Shown here one piece after another: positions 44,575-54,819 of a stretch of 64,000 bases of DNA. This DNA comes from Acinetobacter baumannii (GTDB taxonomy: Bacteria > Pseudomonadota > Gammaproteobacteria > Pseudomonadales > Moraxellaceae), in assembly GCF_009759685.1 (NCBI RefSeq), contig NZ_CP046654.1, positions 1,178,001 through 1,242,000 of the forward strand. The letters are read 5' to 3'. The notes beneath the pieces were generated by a model that was not told where the DNA came from, searched no databases, and worked only from the letters and a program-made list of their open reading frames with translations. Every line of letters begins with the position of its first letter. The first letter of the stretch is position 1. A program made the position numbers and the translations under genes.

Positions 44575-45045
44575 ATGGCAATTCGCCGTATTGAAGGTTT
44601 ATTACATCTCGCAAGCGAAGGTCGTTATGCGATTTTAGTGGGTCGTTTCAACAGTTTTGTTGTTGAACACTTATTAGAAGGCGCGATCGACACGTTAAAA
44701 CGTCATGGCGTAAATGAAGATAACATTACTGTTATTCACGCTCCAGGCGCATGGGAACTACCGATCGTTGCTAAAAAATTAGCTACATCAAACCAGTTTG
44801 ATGCCATCATTGCACTCGGTGCAGTCATTCGTGGTAGCACACCTCACTTTGACTTTGTTGCTGGTGAATGTGCGAAAGGTTTAGGTGTAGTTGCGTTAGA
44901 AAGCAGCTTGCCTGTTATCAATGGTGTATTAACTACTGACAGCATCGAGCAAGCAATCGAACGCTCAGGTACAAAAGCAGGAAACAAAGGTAGCGAAGCT
45001 GCTTTAACTGCAATTGAAATGGTTAATTTATTAAAGGCAATTTAA
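44575..45045 (+). CDS. ribH: 6,7-dimethyl-8-ribityllumazine synthase
   Basis: 156 residues, a normal RibH. It condenses the RibB product with the pyrimidine intermediate to make the riboflavin precursor. Family blocks are [36 protein letters not shown] (with the substrate-binding residues), [24 protein letters not shown] and [16 protein letters not shown]. It starts 11 nt after ribB and is followed 3 nt later by nusB, a common gamma-proteobacterial order. Confidence 0.96.
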
Positions 45046-45048
45046 AGC

Positions 45049-45498
45049 ATGTCTCAAACACTGCAAGCCGCTTATGCAGCAAAACGTAAAGCACGTCGTT
45101 TTGCTGTACAAGGTATTTATGAGTGGCAAATGAGTCACAACCCTGTACATGAAATTGAAGCGCGTACACGTGCTGAAAATGCAATGCACAAGGTAGACTT
45201 GAACTATTATCACGAACTACTTACTCAAGTTATCGCTCAGCACGAAGACCTTGATGCGTTACTTATTCCGGTACTTGACCGTGAAATTGACGCGCTAGAT
45301 GGTGTAGAGCTCGCAACTTTGCGTTTAGGTGCTTACGAGTTACGTGATCATCTAGAAATTCCATATCGTGTGGTACTTGATGAAGCAATCGAACTTGCTA
45401 AGCATTTTGGCGGAGCAGACAGTCATAAATACATCAATGGTGTATTAGACCGTTTAAGTTCGACACTGCGTAGCGCAGAAAAACAACAAGCAAAATAA
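45049..45498 (+). CDS. nusB: Transcription antitermination factor NusB
   Basis: 149 residues. All-helical RNA-binding factor that helps assemble the rRNA antitermination complex with NusE. The [14 protein letters not shown] start, the [34 protein letters not shown]-terminal block are diagnostic. It lies 3 nt after ribH and is followed by thiL 15 nt later. Confidence 0.96.
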
Positions 45499-45513
45499 TA
45501 GGCTTGATGTTCT

Positions 45514-46431
45514 ATGGCTGAGTTCTCAATTATTGATCAATACTTTAATCGTCAGTCACATCCTGACGTTGCGCTTGGTATTGGTGATGACTCAGCCTTA
45601 ATTACTCCCCCTCCAAATCAACAACTGGTGATCTGTGCAGATACACTTGTTGCTGGACGTCACTTCCCTCTTGAAACCTCGCCCCATGCGATTGGCTGGA
45701 AAAGTGTTGCCGTAAATCTGTCTGATATTGCTGCAATGGGTGCCAAACCACATAGTATTTTACTTGCGATCAGCTTGCCTCAAGTTGACCATGAGTGGCT
45801 TGAAGGATTTAGTCAGGGACTCTATGACTGTTGTAATCAATTTGGAGTTGCCTTAATTGGCGGAGATACCACTCAAGGTCCGCACCTTACCATTACCGTC
45901 ACAGCCATGGGCTGGATTGAAACAGGAAAAGCTGTATTACGTTCAGGTGCTAAGGTCGGTGATTATGTTTGTGTAAGTGGGCAGATTGGTGATGCTGCTT
46001 ATGGGCTTCAGCATTTAGGACATTCCCTACAACAAAGACTGGACTATCCGACGCCACGTTGTAAGCTTGGAGAAGAGCTAAAAGGGCTCGCCTCTAGCAT
46101 GATCGATGTGTCAGATGGTTTAGCTCAAGATTTAGGACATATTTTAAAAGCATCCAAGGTTGGAGCACGACTCATCCTGGAAAAATTACCTGTCGATCCT
46201 GTACTGCAACAACTAGAAGAACGACAACGTTGGCAATATGCCTTGGCAGGTGGTGATGACTACGAATTATGTTTTACAATAACACCGCAAAATTATGAAA
46301 AACTTTTGCAAAAACAACTAGACGTTAAGATTACAATGATCGGACAGATCGTTGAGCAAACAAAACTAACTTTTGAGCATTTGGGTTCAGATTACCCATT
46401 GCAAATTCATGGATACCAACACTTTGCATAA
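45514..46431 (+). CDS. thiL: Thiamine-monophosphate kinase
   Basis: 305 residues. It phosphorylates thiamine monophosphate to the diphosphate. Typical ATP/Mg-binding blocks: GIGDDSAL near the start, KSVAVNLSDIAAMGAKP, GGDTTQGPH, and SMIDVSDGLAQDLGHI. Its 3' end overlaps the first codons of pgpA by about 23 nt. Confidence 0.95.
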   Translation: MAEFSIIDQYFNRQSHPDVALGIGDDSALITPPPNQQLVICADTLVAGRHFPLETSPHAIGWKSVAVNLSDIAAMGAKPHSILLAISLPQVDHEWLEGFSQGLYDCCNQFGVALIGGDTTQGPHLTITVTAMGWIETGKAVLRSGAKVGDYVCVSGQIGDAAYGLQHLGHSLQQRLDYPTPRCKLGEELKGLASSMIDVSDGLAQDLGHILKASKVGARLILEKLPVDPVLQQLEERQRWQYALAGGDDYELCFTITPQNYEKLLQKQLDVKITMIGQIVEQTKLTFEHLGSDYPLQIHGYQHFA

Positions 46432-46924
46432 ACCGCCGATTCATTTTAAAGACATGTCTTGGTTCAACCGCTGCATCGTTTTCTGTGGGGTTGGTTTTGG
46501 ATCTGGTCTTGCTCCTAAAGCACCTGGTACTTTTGGCTCTGCTTTCGCCTTACTTTTTGTTCCCATCTGGTTATCTCTCGGGTTTACTTTAAGTTTAATC
46601 GCTATTCTCATCATGTCAGTGGTGGGTATTTATATTTGCGGTCAAACTGCAAAAATCCTTGATGTTCATGATGATGGTCGAATTGTGTGGGATGAATTTG
46701 CAGGTCAATCTATTACCTTTCTTCCTCTGCTCTATTTACAACAAATAAATTGGATTTGGGTAATTACAGGATTTATATTATTTCGAATTTTCGATGTTTG
46801 GAAACCTTGGCCTATACGCGTCATTGATCGCCAAGTACACGGTGGTTTTGGTATTATGCTTGACGATATTATTGCCGGTGTATGGGCTGCTCTTTGTACA
46901 CTAATTATTATCCATTTGAGTTAA
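46409..46924 (+). CDS. pgpA: Phosphatidylglycerophosphatase A
   Basis: About 171 residues from ATG 46409; ATG 46454 (MSWFNRC) is an alternative that removes the overlap with thiL. Neither has a strong ribosome-binding site, and coupling to thiL is likely. It dephosphorylates phosphatidylglycerophosphate at the inner membrane. The conserved [31 protein letters not shown] and [30 protein letters not shown] blocks are all present, and membrane helices span most of the rest. Confidence 0.93.
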   Translation: MDTNTLHKPPIHFKDMSWFNRCIVFCGVGFGSGLAPKAPGTFGSAFALLFVPIWLSLGFTLSLIAILIMSVVGIYICGQTAKILDVHDDGRIVWDEFAGQSITFLPLLYLQQINWIWVITGFILFRIFDVWKPWPIRVIDRQVHGGFGIMLDDIIAGVWAALCTLIIIHLS

Positions 46925-46940
46925 ATCATTCGAGTTATTC

Positions 46941-48305
46941 ATGTCAACTACTGTCATTATTCTTGCTGCAGGCAAAGGAACGCGAATGCGTTCTCAGCTC
47001 CCTAAAGTACTACAACCTTTAGCTGGTCGCCCGCTACTAGGACATGTTATTAAAACAGCAAAACAACTATTAGCAGAAAACATCATTACCATTTATGGAC
47101 ATGGTGGCGATCACGTAAAAAAGACATTCGCACAAGAAAATATTCAGTGGGTTGAACAAGCAGAACAGTTAGGGACCGGTCATGCTGTACAGATGACTTT
47201 ACCTGTACTTCCTAAAGACGGCATTTCATTAATTTTATACGGTGATGTTCCTTTAGTCCGTCAAACAACACTTGAACAACTGATTGAAGTATCAAATAAA
47301 ACCGGTATTGGCATGATTACTTTACATGTCGATAACCCAACAGGTTATGGCCGTATTGTCCGCCAAGACGGTAAAATCCAAGCAATTGTTGAACATAAAG
47401 ACGCAACCGAAGCTCAGCGTCAAATTCAAGAAATCAACACAGGTATTTACTGTGTCAGCAATGCAAAACTGCATGAGTGGTTGCCTAAGCTTTCAAATGA
47501 AAATGCACAAGGCGAATACTATTTAACTGATATCGTTGCGATGGCTGTTGCTGATGGTTTAGAAATCGCCTCAATTCAACCAGAGCTCGCATTTGAAGTT
47601 GAAGGTGTAAATGACCGCCTGCAACTTGCAGCACTTGAGCGTGAATTTCAGAAGCAACAAGCAAAAGAACTTATGCAGCAAGGCGTAACTTTTGCTGATC
47701 CTGCACGTTTTGATTTACGTGGTACAGTAAAAGTTGGTCATGATGTCCGTATTGATGTGAATGTCATTATTGAAGGCGACTGTGAACTCGGTGACTTTGT
47801 AGAAATCGGTGCGGGCTGTATTTTAAAAAATACAACCATTGCAGCGGGCACTAAAGTCCAAGCGTACAGCGTTTTTGATGGAGCAGTTGTTGGGGAAAAT
47901 ACCCAAATTGGTCCATTCGCACGCTTACGTCCAGGTGCTAAATTGGCAAATGAAGTACATATCGGCAACTTTGTTGAAGTCAAAAATACAACGATCGGTC
48001 TAGGCAGTAAAGCTAACCATTTCACCTATTTAGGTGATGCCGAGATCGGTGCTGAATCAAATATTGGGGCAGGTACAATCACCTGCAATTATGATGGTGC
48101 AAATAAACACAAAACCACTATTGGCGATGCAGTTTTTATCGGTTCTAATAGCTCGCTGGTTGCGCCTGTGACTATTGGTAATGGAGCAACAGTCGGTGCG
48201 GGTTCTGTGATTACGAAAGATGTGGCTGAACAAAGTCTCTCCTTTGAGCGTGCTCAACAAATTTCTAAAGCAAATTATCAACGTCCCCAAAAGCTTAAAA
48301 AATAA
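46941..48305 (+). CDS. glmU: Bifunctional N-acetylglucosamine-1-phosphate uridyltransferase / glucosamine-1-phosphate acetyltransferase
   Basis: 454 residues. The N-terminal pyrophosphorylase starts with [25 protein letters not shown], and the C-terminal left-handed beta-helix with hexapeptide repeats runs from about 250, including [18 protein letters not shown] and [12 protein letters not shown]. It makes UDP-GlcNAc for peptidoglycan and lipid A. It lies 12 nt before glmS, so both late steps of amino-sugar synthesis are co-expressed, as in E. coli. Confidence 0.97.
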   Translation: MSTTVIILAAGKGTRMRSQLPKVLQPLAGRPLLGHVIKTAKQLLAENIITIYGHGGDHVKKTFAQENIQWVEQAEQLGTGHAVQMTLPVLPKDGISLILYGDVPLVRQTTLEQLIEVSNKTGIGMITLHVDNPTGYGRIVRQDGKIQAIVEHKDATEAQRQIQEINTGIYCVSNAKLHEWLPKLSNENAQGEYYLTDIVAMAVADGLEIASIQPELAFEVEGVNDRLQLAALEREFQKQQAKELMQQGVTFADPARFDLRGTVKVGHDVRIDVNVIIEGDCELGDFVEIGAGCILKNTTIAAGTKVQAYSVFDGAVVGENTQIGPFARLRPGAKLANEVHIGNFVEVKNTTIGLGSKANHFTYLGDAEIGAESNIGAGTITCNYDGANKHKTTIGDAVFIGSNSSLVAPVTIGNGATVGAGSVITKDVAEQSLSFERAQQISKANYQRPQKLKK

Positions 48306-48317
48306 GAGGATTGAAAT

Positions 48318-50156
48318 ATGTGTGGTATCGTCGGAGGCGTTGCAGAACGTTGTGTAACCGAGATTTTAATTGAAGGTTTAAAACGTCTTGAATATCGTGG
48401 TTATGATTCGGCAGGCGTTGCTTTACTCAATAACCAGCAAATTTTACGTGAACGCCGTGTTGGTAAAGTTGCCAATCTTGCAGACGCTGTTTCAGAACAC
48501 CAGCTTACTGGAGCAATTGGTATTGCGCATACCCGTTGGGCAACACACGGTAAACCGACCGAAAATAATGCTCACCCGCACATGTCAGGCAAGGTAGCAG
48601 TCGTTCACAACGGTATTATCGAGAACTATCAAGAGCTTAAAGATGACCTTCAAGCTTTAGGATATGTATTTACTTCTCAAACAGATACTGAAGTGGTAGC
48701 CCATTTAGTTGCAGAAGCTCTAAAAAATACTGATAGTTTACTTGAAGCAGTAGAATCTGTAGTTCCTCAGCTTAAAGGTGCCTATGCATTAGGTATTATT
48801 CACAGCGATTACCCAGATGAACTCATTACTGTACGTGAAGGTTCACCACTTGTAATTGGTGTGGGTATTGGCGAGAACTTTATCAGTTCAGACCAATTGG
48901 CTCTTTTACCAGTAACAAACCGTTTTATTTACTTAGAAGAAGGCGATATTGCCCGTCTTACTCGTACTTCAATTGAAGTATTTGTAAAAGGTGAACGTGT
49001 TGAACGTCCAGTTAAAGAACTTGATGCAACTGTAAGCAGTGCTTCAAAAGGTGAATATAAACACTACATGCTCAAAGAAATTTATGAGCAGCCTGAAGCA
49101 ATCAAACAAACAATTTCTCAAGCGCTTGATGGCAACAATTTACGTGATGATTTCTTGAAAGATGCTGATGCAGATTTCAGTAAACTTCAAAGTGTTCAAA
49201 TTATTGCGTGTGGTACAAGTTATCACTCAGGAATGATCGCTAAATATTGGTTTGAGCAATTGATTGGTGTGCCTTGCCAAGTTGAGATTGCGAGTGAATT
49301 CCGTTATCGCTCACCAGTGATTGTGGAAAATACACTTTACATCTGTATTTCACAATCAGGTGAAACAGCGGATACCTTAGCTGCACTACGTGAAACTCAA
49401 AAACGTGCTAAAGCAAATAATATCGACATTCAGACTTTAACGATCTGTAACGTCGCAACTTCTTCAATGGTGCGTGAAACTGATCACCACTTATTGACGC
49501 TTGCAGGCCCAGAGATTGGTGTTGCATCAACAAAAGCGTTCACGACTCAGCTTGCTGCATTAATGTTGTTAATCTTGAAAATTGGTCAAGTGAAACAGCG
49601 TATTAGCAATGTGATGATTGAAGAGCTTGCTCGTGAATTGTGGCACAGCCCGAAAGTCATTCTTGATACGCTTAAGCAAGATGCTGAAATTTTACGTTTA
49701 TCAGAATTGTTCGTTGAAAAACAACACTGTTTATTCTTAGGCCGAGGCACACACTATCCAATCGCTTTGGAAGGTGCATTAAAGCTTAAAGAAATTTCAT
49801 ATATTCACGCAGAAGGTTATGCGGCTGGTGAGTTAAAACATGGCCCATTGGCACTTGTTGATACTGAAATGCCAATCGTGATTCTTGCGCCAAATGACGA
49901 AATGCTTGATAAGCTTAAGTCGAATATGGAAGAAGTTCAGGCGCGTGGCGGTGAGTTATTCGTTTTTGCTGATGAAAATAGCGGTGTAGTCGAAAAAGAT
50001 CGTCAACACGTTGTACAAATTCCAACAGTAAACGAATGGCTTGCACCAATCATTTATAGCGTACCAGTTCAGTTGTTGTCTTATCACGTTGCTGTATTAC
50101 GTGGTACAGACGTTGACCAGCCACGTAACTTGGCGAAGTCAGTAACTGTAGAGTAA
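48318..50156 (+). CDS. glmS: Glutamine-fructose-6-phosphate aminotransferase (isomerising)
   Basis: 612 residues. The N-terminal glutaminase domain begins at Cys2 (MCGIVGG, nucleophile exposed after Met removal), and the C-terminal isomerase has two SIS domains (ACGTSYHSG, ISQSGETADTL, and a GRGTHYPIALEGALKLKEISYIHAE block), ending in the family's typical AKSVTVE. It commits fructose-6-phosphate to amino-sugar synthesis. It follows glmU. Confidence 0.97.
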   Translation: MCGIVGGVAERCVTEILIEGLKRLEYRGYDSAGVALLNNQQILRERRVGKVANLADAVSEHQLTGAIGIAHTRWATHGKPTENNAHPHMSGKVAVVHNGIIENYQELKDDLQALGYVFTSQTDTEVVAHLVAEALKNTDSLLEAVESVVPQLKGAYALGIIHSDYPDELITVREGSPLVIGVGIGENFISSDQLALLPVTNRFIYLEEGDIARLTRTSIEVFVKGERVERPVKELDATVSSASKGEYKHYMLKEIYEQPEAIKQTISQALDGNNLRDDFLKDADADFSKLQSVQIIACGTSYHSGMIAKYWFEQLIGVPCQVEIASEFRYRSPVIVENTLYICISQSGETADTLAALRETQKRAKANNIDIQTLTICNVATSSMVRETDHHLLTLAGPEIGVASTKAFTTQLAALMLLILKIGQVKQRISNVMIEELARELWHSPKVILDTLKQDAEILRLSELFVEKQHCLFLGRGTHYPIALEGALKLKEISYIHAEGYAAGELKHGPLALVDTEMPIVILAPNDEMLDKLKSNMEEVQARGGELFVFADENSGVVEKDRQHVVQIPTVNEWLAPIIYSVPVQLLSYHVAVLRGTDVDQPRNLAKSVTVE

Positions 50157-50170
50157 TTCAAAAAAGATCA

Positions 50171-50244
50171 TTATTAAGGCATCACCTGCTTTAATAACTG
50201 ATTTATTAAGCCCGATATGCATTAATTGCCTATTGGGCTTTTTA
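50171..50244 (+). terminator. Two consecutive hairpins after glmS
   Basis: First, TTATTAA (50171) pairs with TTAATAA (50191). Second, AGCCCGATA (50209) pairs with TATTGGGCT (50231), including one G-U, and is followed by five T. The second is the likely terminator; it also touches the end of the convergent murI. Confidence 0.7.
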
Positions 50245-51042
50245 TAGCTCTACAGCTTTTACAGACAATTTCTCAGATAACAAAGAAAAAGTAACGTCCG
50301 CAACTTCCAACGGGTCTGAACTGGTCCAAATAATATGATTCCCCTCATTTGGACTTTCAGAACTTAAATGATATTGATTGAGCTGCCGTATTAATTGCGC
50401 TGTCACAGCTTCCGAAGGCTCAATAATTTGAATATCACGGCCTACAATTTCCTGAATCGTATCTGAGACAAATGGATAGTGTGTGCATCCTAAAATAATC
50501 GTATCGACTTTTTGCTCGACCAACGGCGCCAAAATATTTTTTAAATAATCTTTAACTTCCGCGGTATGTGCTTTGCCCGTTTCGATTTTTTCAGCTAAGC
50601 CAATACAAGGCACTAAAGACACTTTAATATCTTGCGCATACATTTCAATTAAACTTTTTAAATTTTTACCCTTTACCGTGGTGGCAGTTGCCAAAACCGC
50701 AATATGCTTACTTTGAGTGATTGCTACTGCCGGTTTTACGGCGGGTTCTATTGCAATAAGTGGCACATTAATTTGCGCTCTAATCGTTTCAATCGCTACA
50801 GCCGTCATGGTGTTACAAGCAATTACGATCGCTTTGCATTTGCCCTGAGCAACTAAGTTTGAAATTAAATGCGTGGTTCGTGAAACAATCCAGTCGCTTT
50901 CTTTGTCTCCATACGGGACATATTTCGAGTCAGCGAAATAGATAATGTCTTCATTCGGAAGGGCCTGCCGAATATGCTTAAAAAGAGACAACCCACCTAA
51001 ACCAGAATCAATCATTCCAATCGGGTTGTTATTGTTATTCAT
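50242..51042 (-). CDS. murI: Glutamate racemase
   Basis: 266 residues. It supplies D-glutamate for peptidoglycan. Both catalytic cysteines are present: Cys76 in VIACNTMT and Cys186 in LGCTHYPF. The start IGMIDSGLGGLS is typical. It is convergent with glmS, and about 23 nt after the HAD-type gene, with which it is probably co-transcribed. Confidence 0.95.
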   Translation of the reverse strand: MNNNNNPIGMIDSGLGGLSLFKHIRQALPNEDIIYFADSKYVPYGDKESDWIVSRTTHLISNLVAQGKCKAIVIACNTMTAVAIETIRAQINVPLIAIEPAVKPAVAITQSKHIAVLATATTVKGKNLKSLIEMYAQDIKVSLVPCIGLAEKIETGKAHTAEVKDYLKNILAPLVEQKVDTIILGCTHYPFVSDTIQEIVGRDIQIIEPSEAVTAQLIRQLNQYHLSSESPNEGNHIIWTSSDPLEVADVTFSLLSEKLSVKAVEL

Positions 51043-51065
51043 GGTTTGTCCTGCATTTCATATAT

Positions 51066-51704
51066 TCAGAAAAATTTTTTCATGGTTGCCAAGTCTGTTA
51101 GCACGACTTTGGGCTGAATGGTTTTTAATTTTTCAGCCGATGTATAACCCCAACCTACCGCAGCAAAATCAATGCCTGCTTTATGTGCAGCTTCGCCATC
51201 AGTCGTTTGGTCACCAACATAAATAGCCTGCTCTTTATTTAAATTCAAAATGTTTAGAACACGCTTAATTCGTTTAGCTTTACCAAATATAGACGAGCCA
51301 CCATCAATATGGCTAAAAAGTTCACATAGTTCTGTACCAAGAATACTTTGACAGTTTTCTTTAGAGTTTGAAGTAATAATTGCGAGCGTATATCCCCGCT
51401 TATGTAGTTCTATTAGCTGATCCCGCATGCCTTCAAACATGTAAACTTCTTGATCTCTTTCTTTCATTAAACGAATGAAATCTTTGGCAATCCAAGGCAG
51501 TTTCCACCTAGAAACATTCATCTCTTTCATAATTTCTTTTGGTGAAAGATGTTTGTACTGCTCTACTTCATGTAGCTCTACAGATTTAAATTTATGCTTC
51601 TTGGCAAGCTGATTTAATGCCCCTAAAAAGAAGCTAAAGGAGTCGACTAAAGTACCGTCCATATCAAAAATAATAGCTTGGTATTCTTTTAAAGATTTTT
51701 CCAT
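51066..51704 (-). CDS. HAD-superfamily hydrolase (phosphoglycolate-phosphatase-like)
   Basis: 212 residues. Motif I is IIFDMDGTLVDS (Asp14, Asp16), motif II IITSNS, motif III Lys in IFGKAKRI, and motif IV YVGDQTTDGEAAHKAGI. The cap is the small helical type following motif I. The pattern resembles phosphoglycolate and pyrophosphate phosphatases; the substrate cannot be told. The gene is upstream of murI with a gap of about 23 nt. Confidence 0.85.
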   Translation of the reverse strand: MEKSLKEYQAIIFDMDGTLVDSFSFFLGALNQLAKKHKFKSVELHEVEQYKHLSPKEIMKEMNVSRWKLPWIAKDFIRLMKERDQEVYMFEGMRDQLIELHKRGYTLAIITSNSKENCQSILGTELCELFSHIDGGSSIFGKAKRIKRVLNILNLNKEQAIYVGDQTTDGEAAHKAGIDFAAVGWGYTSAEKLKTIQPKVVLTDLATMKKFF

Positions 51705-51808
51705 TTTAAAGTTCTGAAATAAAATATATTTTTTATAATTATATTCTGTTTTCTATTGGTTTTTAAATCAGGCCCTACGAGGACCTGACCTAAATTTTGA
51801 TTTTTGTT

Positions 51809-53635
51809 TTAAGCTGCCGCTTTTTGTTCGTTTATCCAATTTTTAATACGGGCATCGAGTATATTTAAAGGCAATGTTCCTGCATTTAAAATCATGTCAT
51901 GAAACGTTTTGATATCAAAACGATCTCCAAGCTCCTGTTTTGCAAGCTCCCGTAGCTCTAAAATTTTGAGTTGACCCATTTTGTATGCCAATGCTTGTGC
52001 AGGAATAGCGATATATCGGTCTGCCTCTGCCTGAATATCGGGTTCATCTAAAGCTGAGTGTTCTCGCATAAAATCAATCATTTGCTGACGGGTCCATTTT
52101 TTATAGTGTACGCCAGTGTCCACCACTAACCGACAAGCACGGAACAACTCACTCGAGAGTCTTCCATAGTCTGAAAGCTGGTCTTTATAGAAACCAACAT
52201 CTTTACCCAGTTGCTCTGCGTAAAGTGCCCATCCTTCAATGTAGGCAGTGTGGTTGGGTTGCTTACGGAACATCGGCAAATTTGGCAGGTTTTGGGCAAT
52301 ATCAATCTGCATATGGTGGCCGGGAATTGCCTCATGGTAAGCAGTCGCTTCCATTGATATTTTGGAACGTTCAGAGAAGTCGCCAGTATTTACATATACT
52401 TGTCCGGGACGTGAACCATCAGGCGTGCCTTGGTGATATTCCGCACCTGCCGCTTCTTTTTCTCGATATTGCTCTACAGGCAAAACTTCAACTTTATTTT
52501 TTGGTAACAAACCAAACAGCTTCGGCAACTCCGGTTGCATTTGGGCAATATATCCACGATAAATCTCTAAAATTTCTTCACGAGATTTTGGGAAAACCGC
52601 AGGATTTGTTTTTAAAGATTGTTGGAAGCTTTTTAAGTCATTGAAACCTTGTGCTTTGGCAATTTTTAGCATTTCCGCTTCTATACGAGCAACTTCTTTT
52701 AACCCGAGCTGATGAATATTTTCAGGGCTTTCCAAGGTTGTCGTATTATTTTCTACATAAAAGCGATAGAGCTCGTCACCGTTTGGCAAACTCCATATAC
52801 CCTCGTGTTGTCGTCCATGGGGTAAGTAATCTTTTTGAATAAACGCCCCGAGTTTTTGATAAGCAGGCCGAACATTCTGATCTATAGTCTGTAGTATTTC
52901 ACGGCTTAAACGCTCTTGTTCTGCTTTCGAAATATTTTTTGGAAATTGCTTTAATGGAGAGGCAAACACACTGTCCTTCCCTGCTGGAGTTGCAATGCTA
53001 TCAATCTGCTTTGCCACCTTTTCAATTAAATATTTGGGTGGCATCAATCCGTCTTTTTGTCCTTGTTTCGCTAACTGAATACCTTGATCAAGAATAAGAG
53101 GAATTTGTTTTAAACGAGCAATATAGTCTTGATATTGCTTAGTATTATCAAATGGAATTGCACTAATGAATCCCGGAAATTGTAAATGTAGCCCCCACAT
53201 TTGATTAAAAGGCATCTCATACAATTTCAAATCATAATTTTTAAGTGTTTCTTTCAACTGATAAATCATTAAATCTTTATTTAATTGATCAGTTGCTGAA
53301 AACCCTGTGCTATCAATTGCTTCGAAACGTTTTAAAAAATTTTGAGTAGTTTTTTTATCTTTCTCAATCTGACTTTTTGAAGACTCGGTCCATCGATCGT
53401 TGTAGCGTAAATCGCCTAAAGTCGTTGCAGTTTCAGGGTTATTTTTCAAAGTATATTCCCACAGTTCCTGTAAAAGTTGGTTTAAAGCTTTCACCCGAAC
53501 AGAGACATCACTCTTTTGTTTAGATTGTGATTTTTCGATGCTATTTGTATTTATTTCGGGGGTTGCAGCATTAGAAGAATGAGACATCCAAAATAAAACA
53601 CTGATACAAGCAAAATGTAAGGTTCTGTTTTTCAT
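51809..53635 (-). CDS. DUF885 peptidase-like exported protein
   Basis: 608 residues with a signal peptide (cleavage near SNAA, residue 24). The C-terminal half has AYHEAIPGHHMQ, the conserved histidine/glutamate metal-binding stretch of the DUF885 family (related to M32-type peptidases), followed by YIEGWALYAEQLG with another conserved Glu. This suggests a periplasmic or secreted metallopeptidase; activity is not proven for most of the family. It stands alone, with no obvious operon partner. Confidence 0.85.
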   Translation of the reverse strand: MKNRTLHFACISVLFWMSHSSNAATPEINTNSIEKSQSKQKSDVSVRVKALNQLLQELWEYTLKNNPETATTLGDLRYNDRWTESSKSQIEKDKKTTQNFLKRFEAIDSTGFSATDQLNKDLMIYQLKETLKNYDLKLYEMPFNQMWGLHLQFPGFISAIPFDNTKQYQDYIARLKQIPLILDQGIQLAKQGQKDGLMPPKYLIEKVAKQIDSIATPAGKDSVFASPLKQFPKNISKAEQERLSREILQTIDQNVRPAYQKLGAFIQKDYLPHGRQHEGIWSLPNGDELYRFYVENNTTTLESPENIHQLGLKEVARIEAEMLKIAKAQGFNDLKSFQQSLKTNPAVFPKSREEILEIYRGYIAQMQPELPKLFGLLPKNKVEVLPVEQYREKEAAGAEYHQGTPDGSRPGQVYVNTGDFSERSKISMEATAYHEAIPGHHMQIDIAQNLPNLPMFRKQPNHTAYIEGWALYAEQLGKDVGFYKDQLSDYGRLSSELFRACRLVVDTGVHYKKWTRQQMIDFMREHSALDEPDIQAEADRYIAIPAQALAYKMGQLKILELRELAKQELGDRFDIKTFHDMILNAGTLPLNILDARIKNWINEQKAAA

Positions 53636-53888
53636 TTAATTATCCAAACATATTTAACGAAGTTTAAAATAAAGACAAAACAAATTACGTGCCAAGCAGC
53701 ATATAAAATAGTGTAAAAATCGAGTATTTTTTAACTCAATGATTTTATAAATTAATTTTCTTTTTAATTATATTATTTATAGTTGCTATCTATATTCCGT
53801 ATCTGACTTTAATTTACCAGAAAGTCAAAAAAAAGCGCACATGAGCGATCTCAGTGCACTTTTTCATTTCTACATTAAAAATTGTTTC
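53636..53888. other. Interval between the DUF885 gene and hutG
   Basis: About 250 AT-rich bases carrying the leader of the DUF885 gene and the hut terminator. Nothing else was recognised. Confidence 0.5.
53827..53864 (-). terminator. Terminator of the hutU-hutG operon
   Basis: Read leftward, AAGTGCACTGAG and CTCATGTGCGCTT pair (with G-U) around ATCG, followed by eight T residues. Confidence 0.8.
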
Positions 53889-54809
53889 TCAAGAAAACAA
53901 ATATTGATAAACAATATAGGCAGCCAACTTTGCAGTTCTATTGTCTAAATCAAATTTTGGATTGCACTCAGCAATATCTAAAAGTTTGATTTTTCCAGTC
54001 TCTTGAATATGCTTAAAAATTGCTTCAAAAGTCGCTAAATCAATTCCTTTTACAGCAGGTGCACTGACTCCCGGTGCAACCGCAGCCGTGAAGACATCTA
54101 GATCAATCGTAACGTACAAGCAGTCTACTTTTTCAATAAAAGCATCAACCGCTACGAGCACGTTGTTTAGGTTAAAAATATTAACCTCATGATCACGTAA
54201 ATATGAACAATTCAGCGCATCGGCAGTATCAAACAAAATTTTAGTATTGGCATGGTTGGCAACCCCAATACATAAATAATTAAATTGTTTTTGATGCTGT
54301 TCTGAAAGTCGAGCTGCCTGTAAAAAAGGTGTTCCAGAGGTGGCATGCTCTGCTTCACGCAAATCAAAATGGGCATCGAAATTAATAATGCCGATTTTTT
54401 TATTTGGTGCGTGGGCTTGTACATATTGGAACAGACCGCTAAAGCTGCCAAATGCAACTTCATGTCCACCGCCCAATACAACAGGTTTTAAGCCATGTTC
54501 TAGGCTATTTGCGACTTGTTCAGCTAATTCGCTTTGTGCTTGCTCTAAATTGCCATATTCACAGGTCACCGTCCCCAAATCGACAATACTGACTGGACGA
54601 TGAATCGGTAAGTTAGCAAGTTGGGTACGAATCGCATCTGGTGCGTCGGCAGCACCAACTCGGCCTTTATTACGTTTCACGCCTTCATCAGAGCTAAAAC
54701 CAATCAGGGCAAATTCAGCATGTTGGGTGGTGTTCACAATATGGTAAATACGTTGATGTGCTTCACCCTCGCCATCATGTCGGCCTTGCCATTTAAATGT
54801 GTGATTCAT
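53889..54809 (-). CDS. hutG: Formimidoylglutamase
   Basis: About 306 residues from ATG 54809 (MNHTFKWQGRHDG); in-frame codons further upstream lie within hutI and are rejected. It hydrolyses N-formimidoyl-L-glutamate to glutamate and formamide, the last histidine catabolic step in this route. The arginase fold's metal ligands are visible: GGGHEVAFGS, NFDAHFDLRE, and DLDVFTAAVAPGVSAPAVKG. It is the last gene in the operon; the choice of HutG means no HutF route is used. Confidence 0.95.
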   Translation of the reverse strand: MNHTFKWQGRHDGEGEAHQRIYHIVNTTQHAEFALIGFSSDEGVKRNKGRVGAADAPDAIRTQLANLPIHRPVSIVDLGTVTCEYGNLEQAQSELAEQVANSLEHGLKPVVLGGGHEVAFGSFSGLFQYVQAHAPNKKIGIINFDAHFDLREAEHATSGTPFLQAARLSEQHQKQFNYLCIGVANHANTKILFDTADALNCSYLRDHEVNIFNLNNVLVAVDAFIEKVDCLYVTIDLDVFTAAVAPGVSAPAVKGIDLATFEAIFKHIQETGKIKLLDIAECNPKFDLDNRTAKLAAYIVYQYLFS

Positions 54810-54819
54810 GTGACACCGT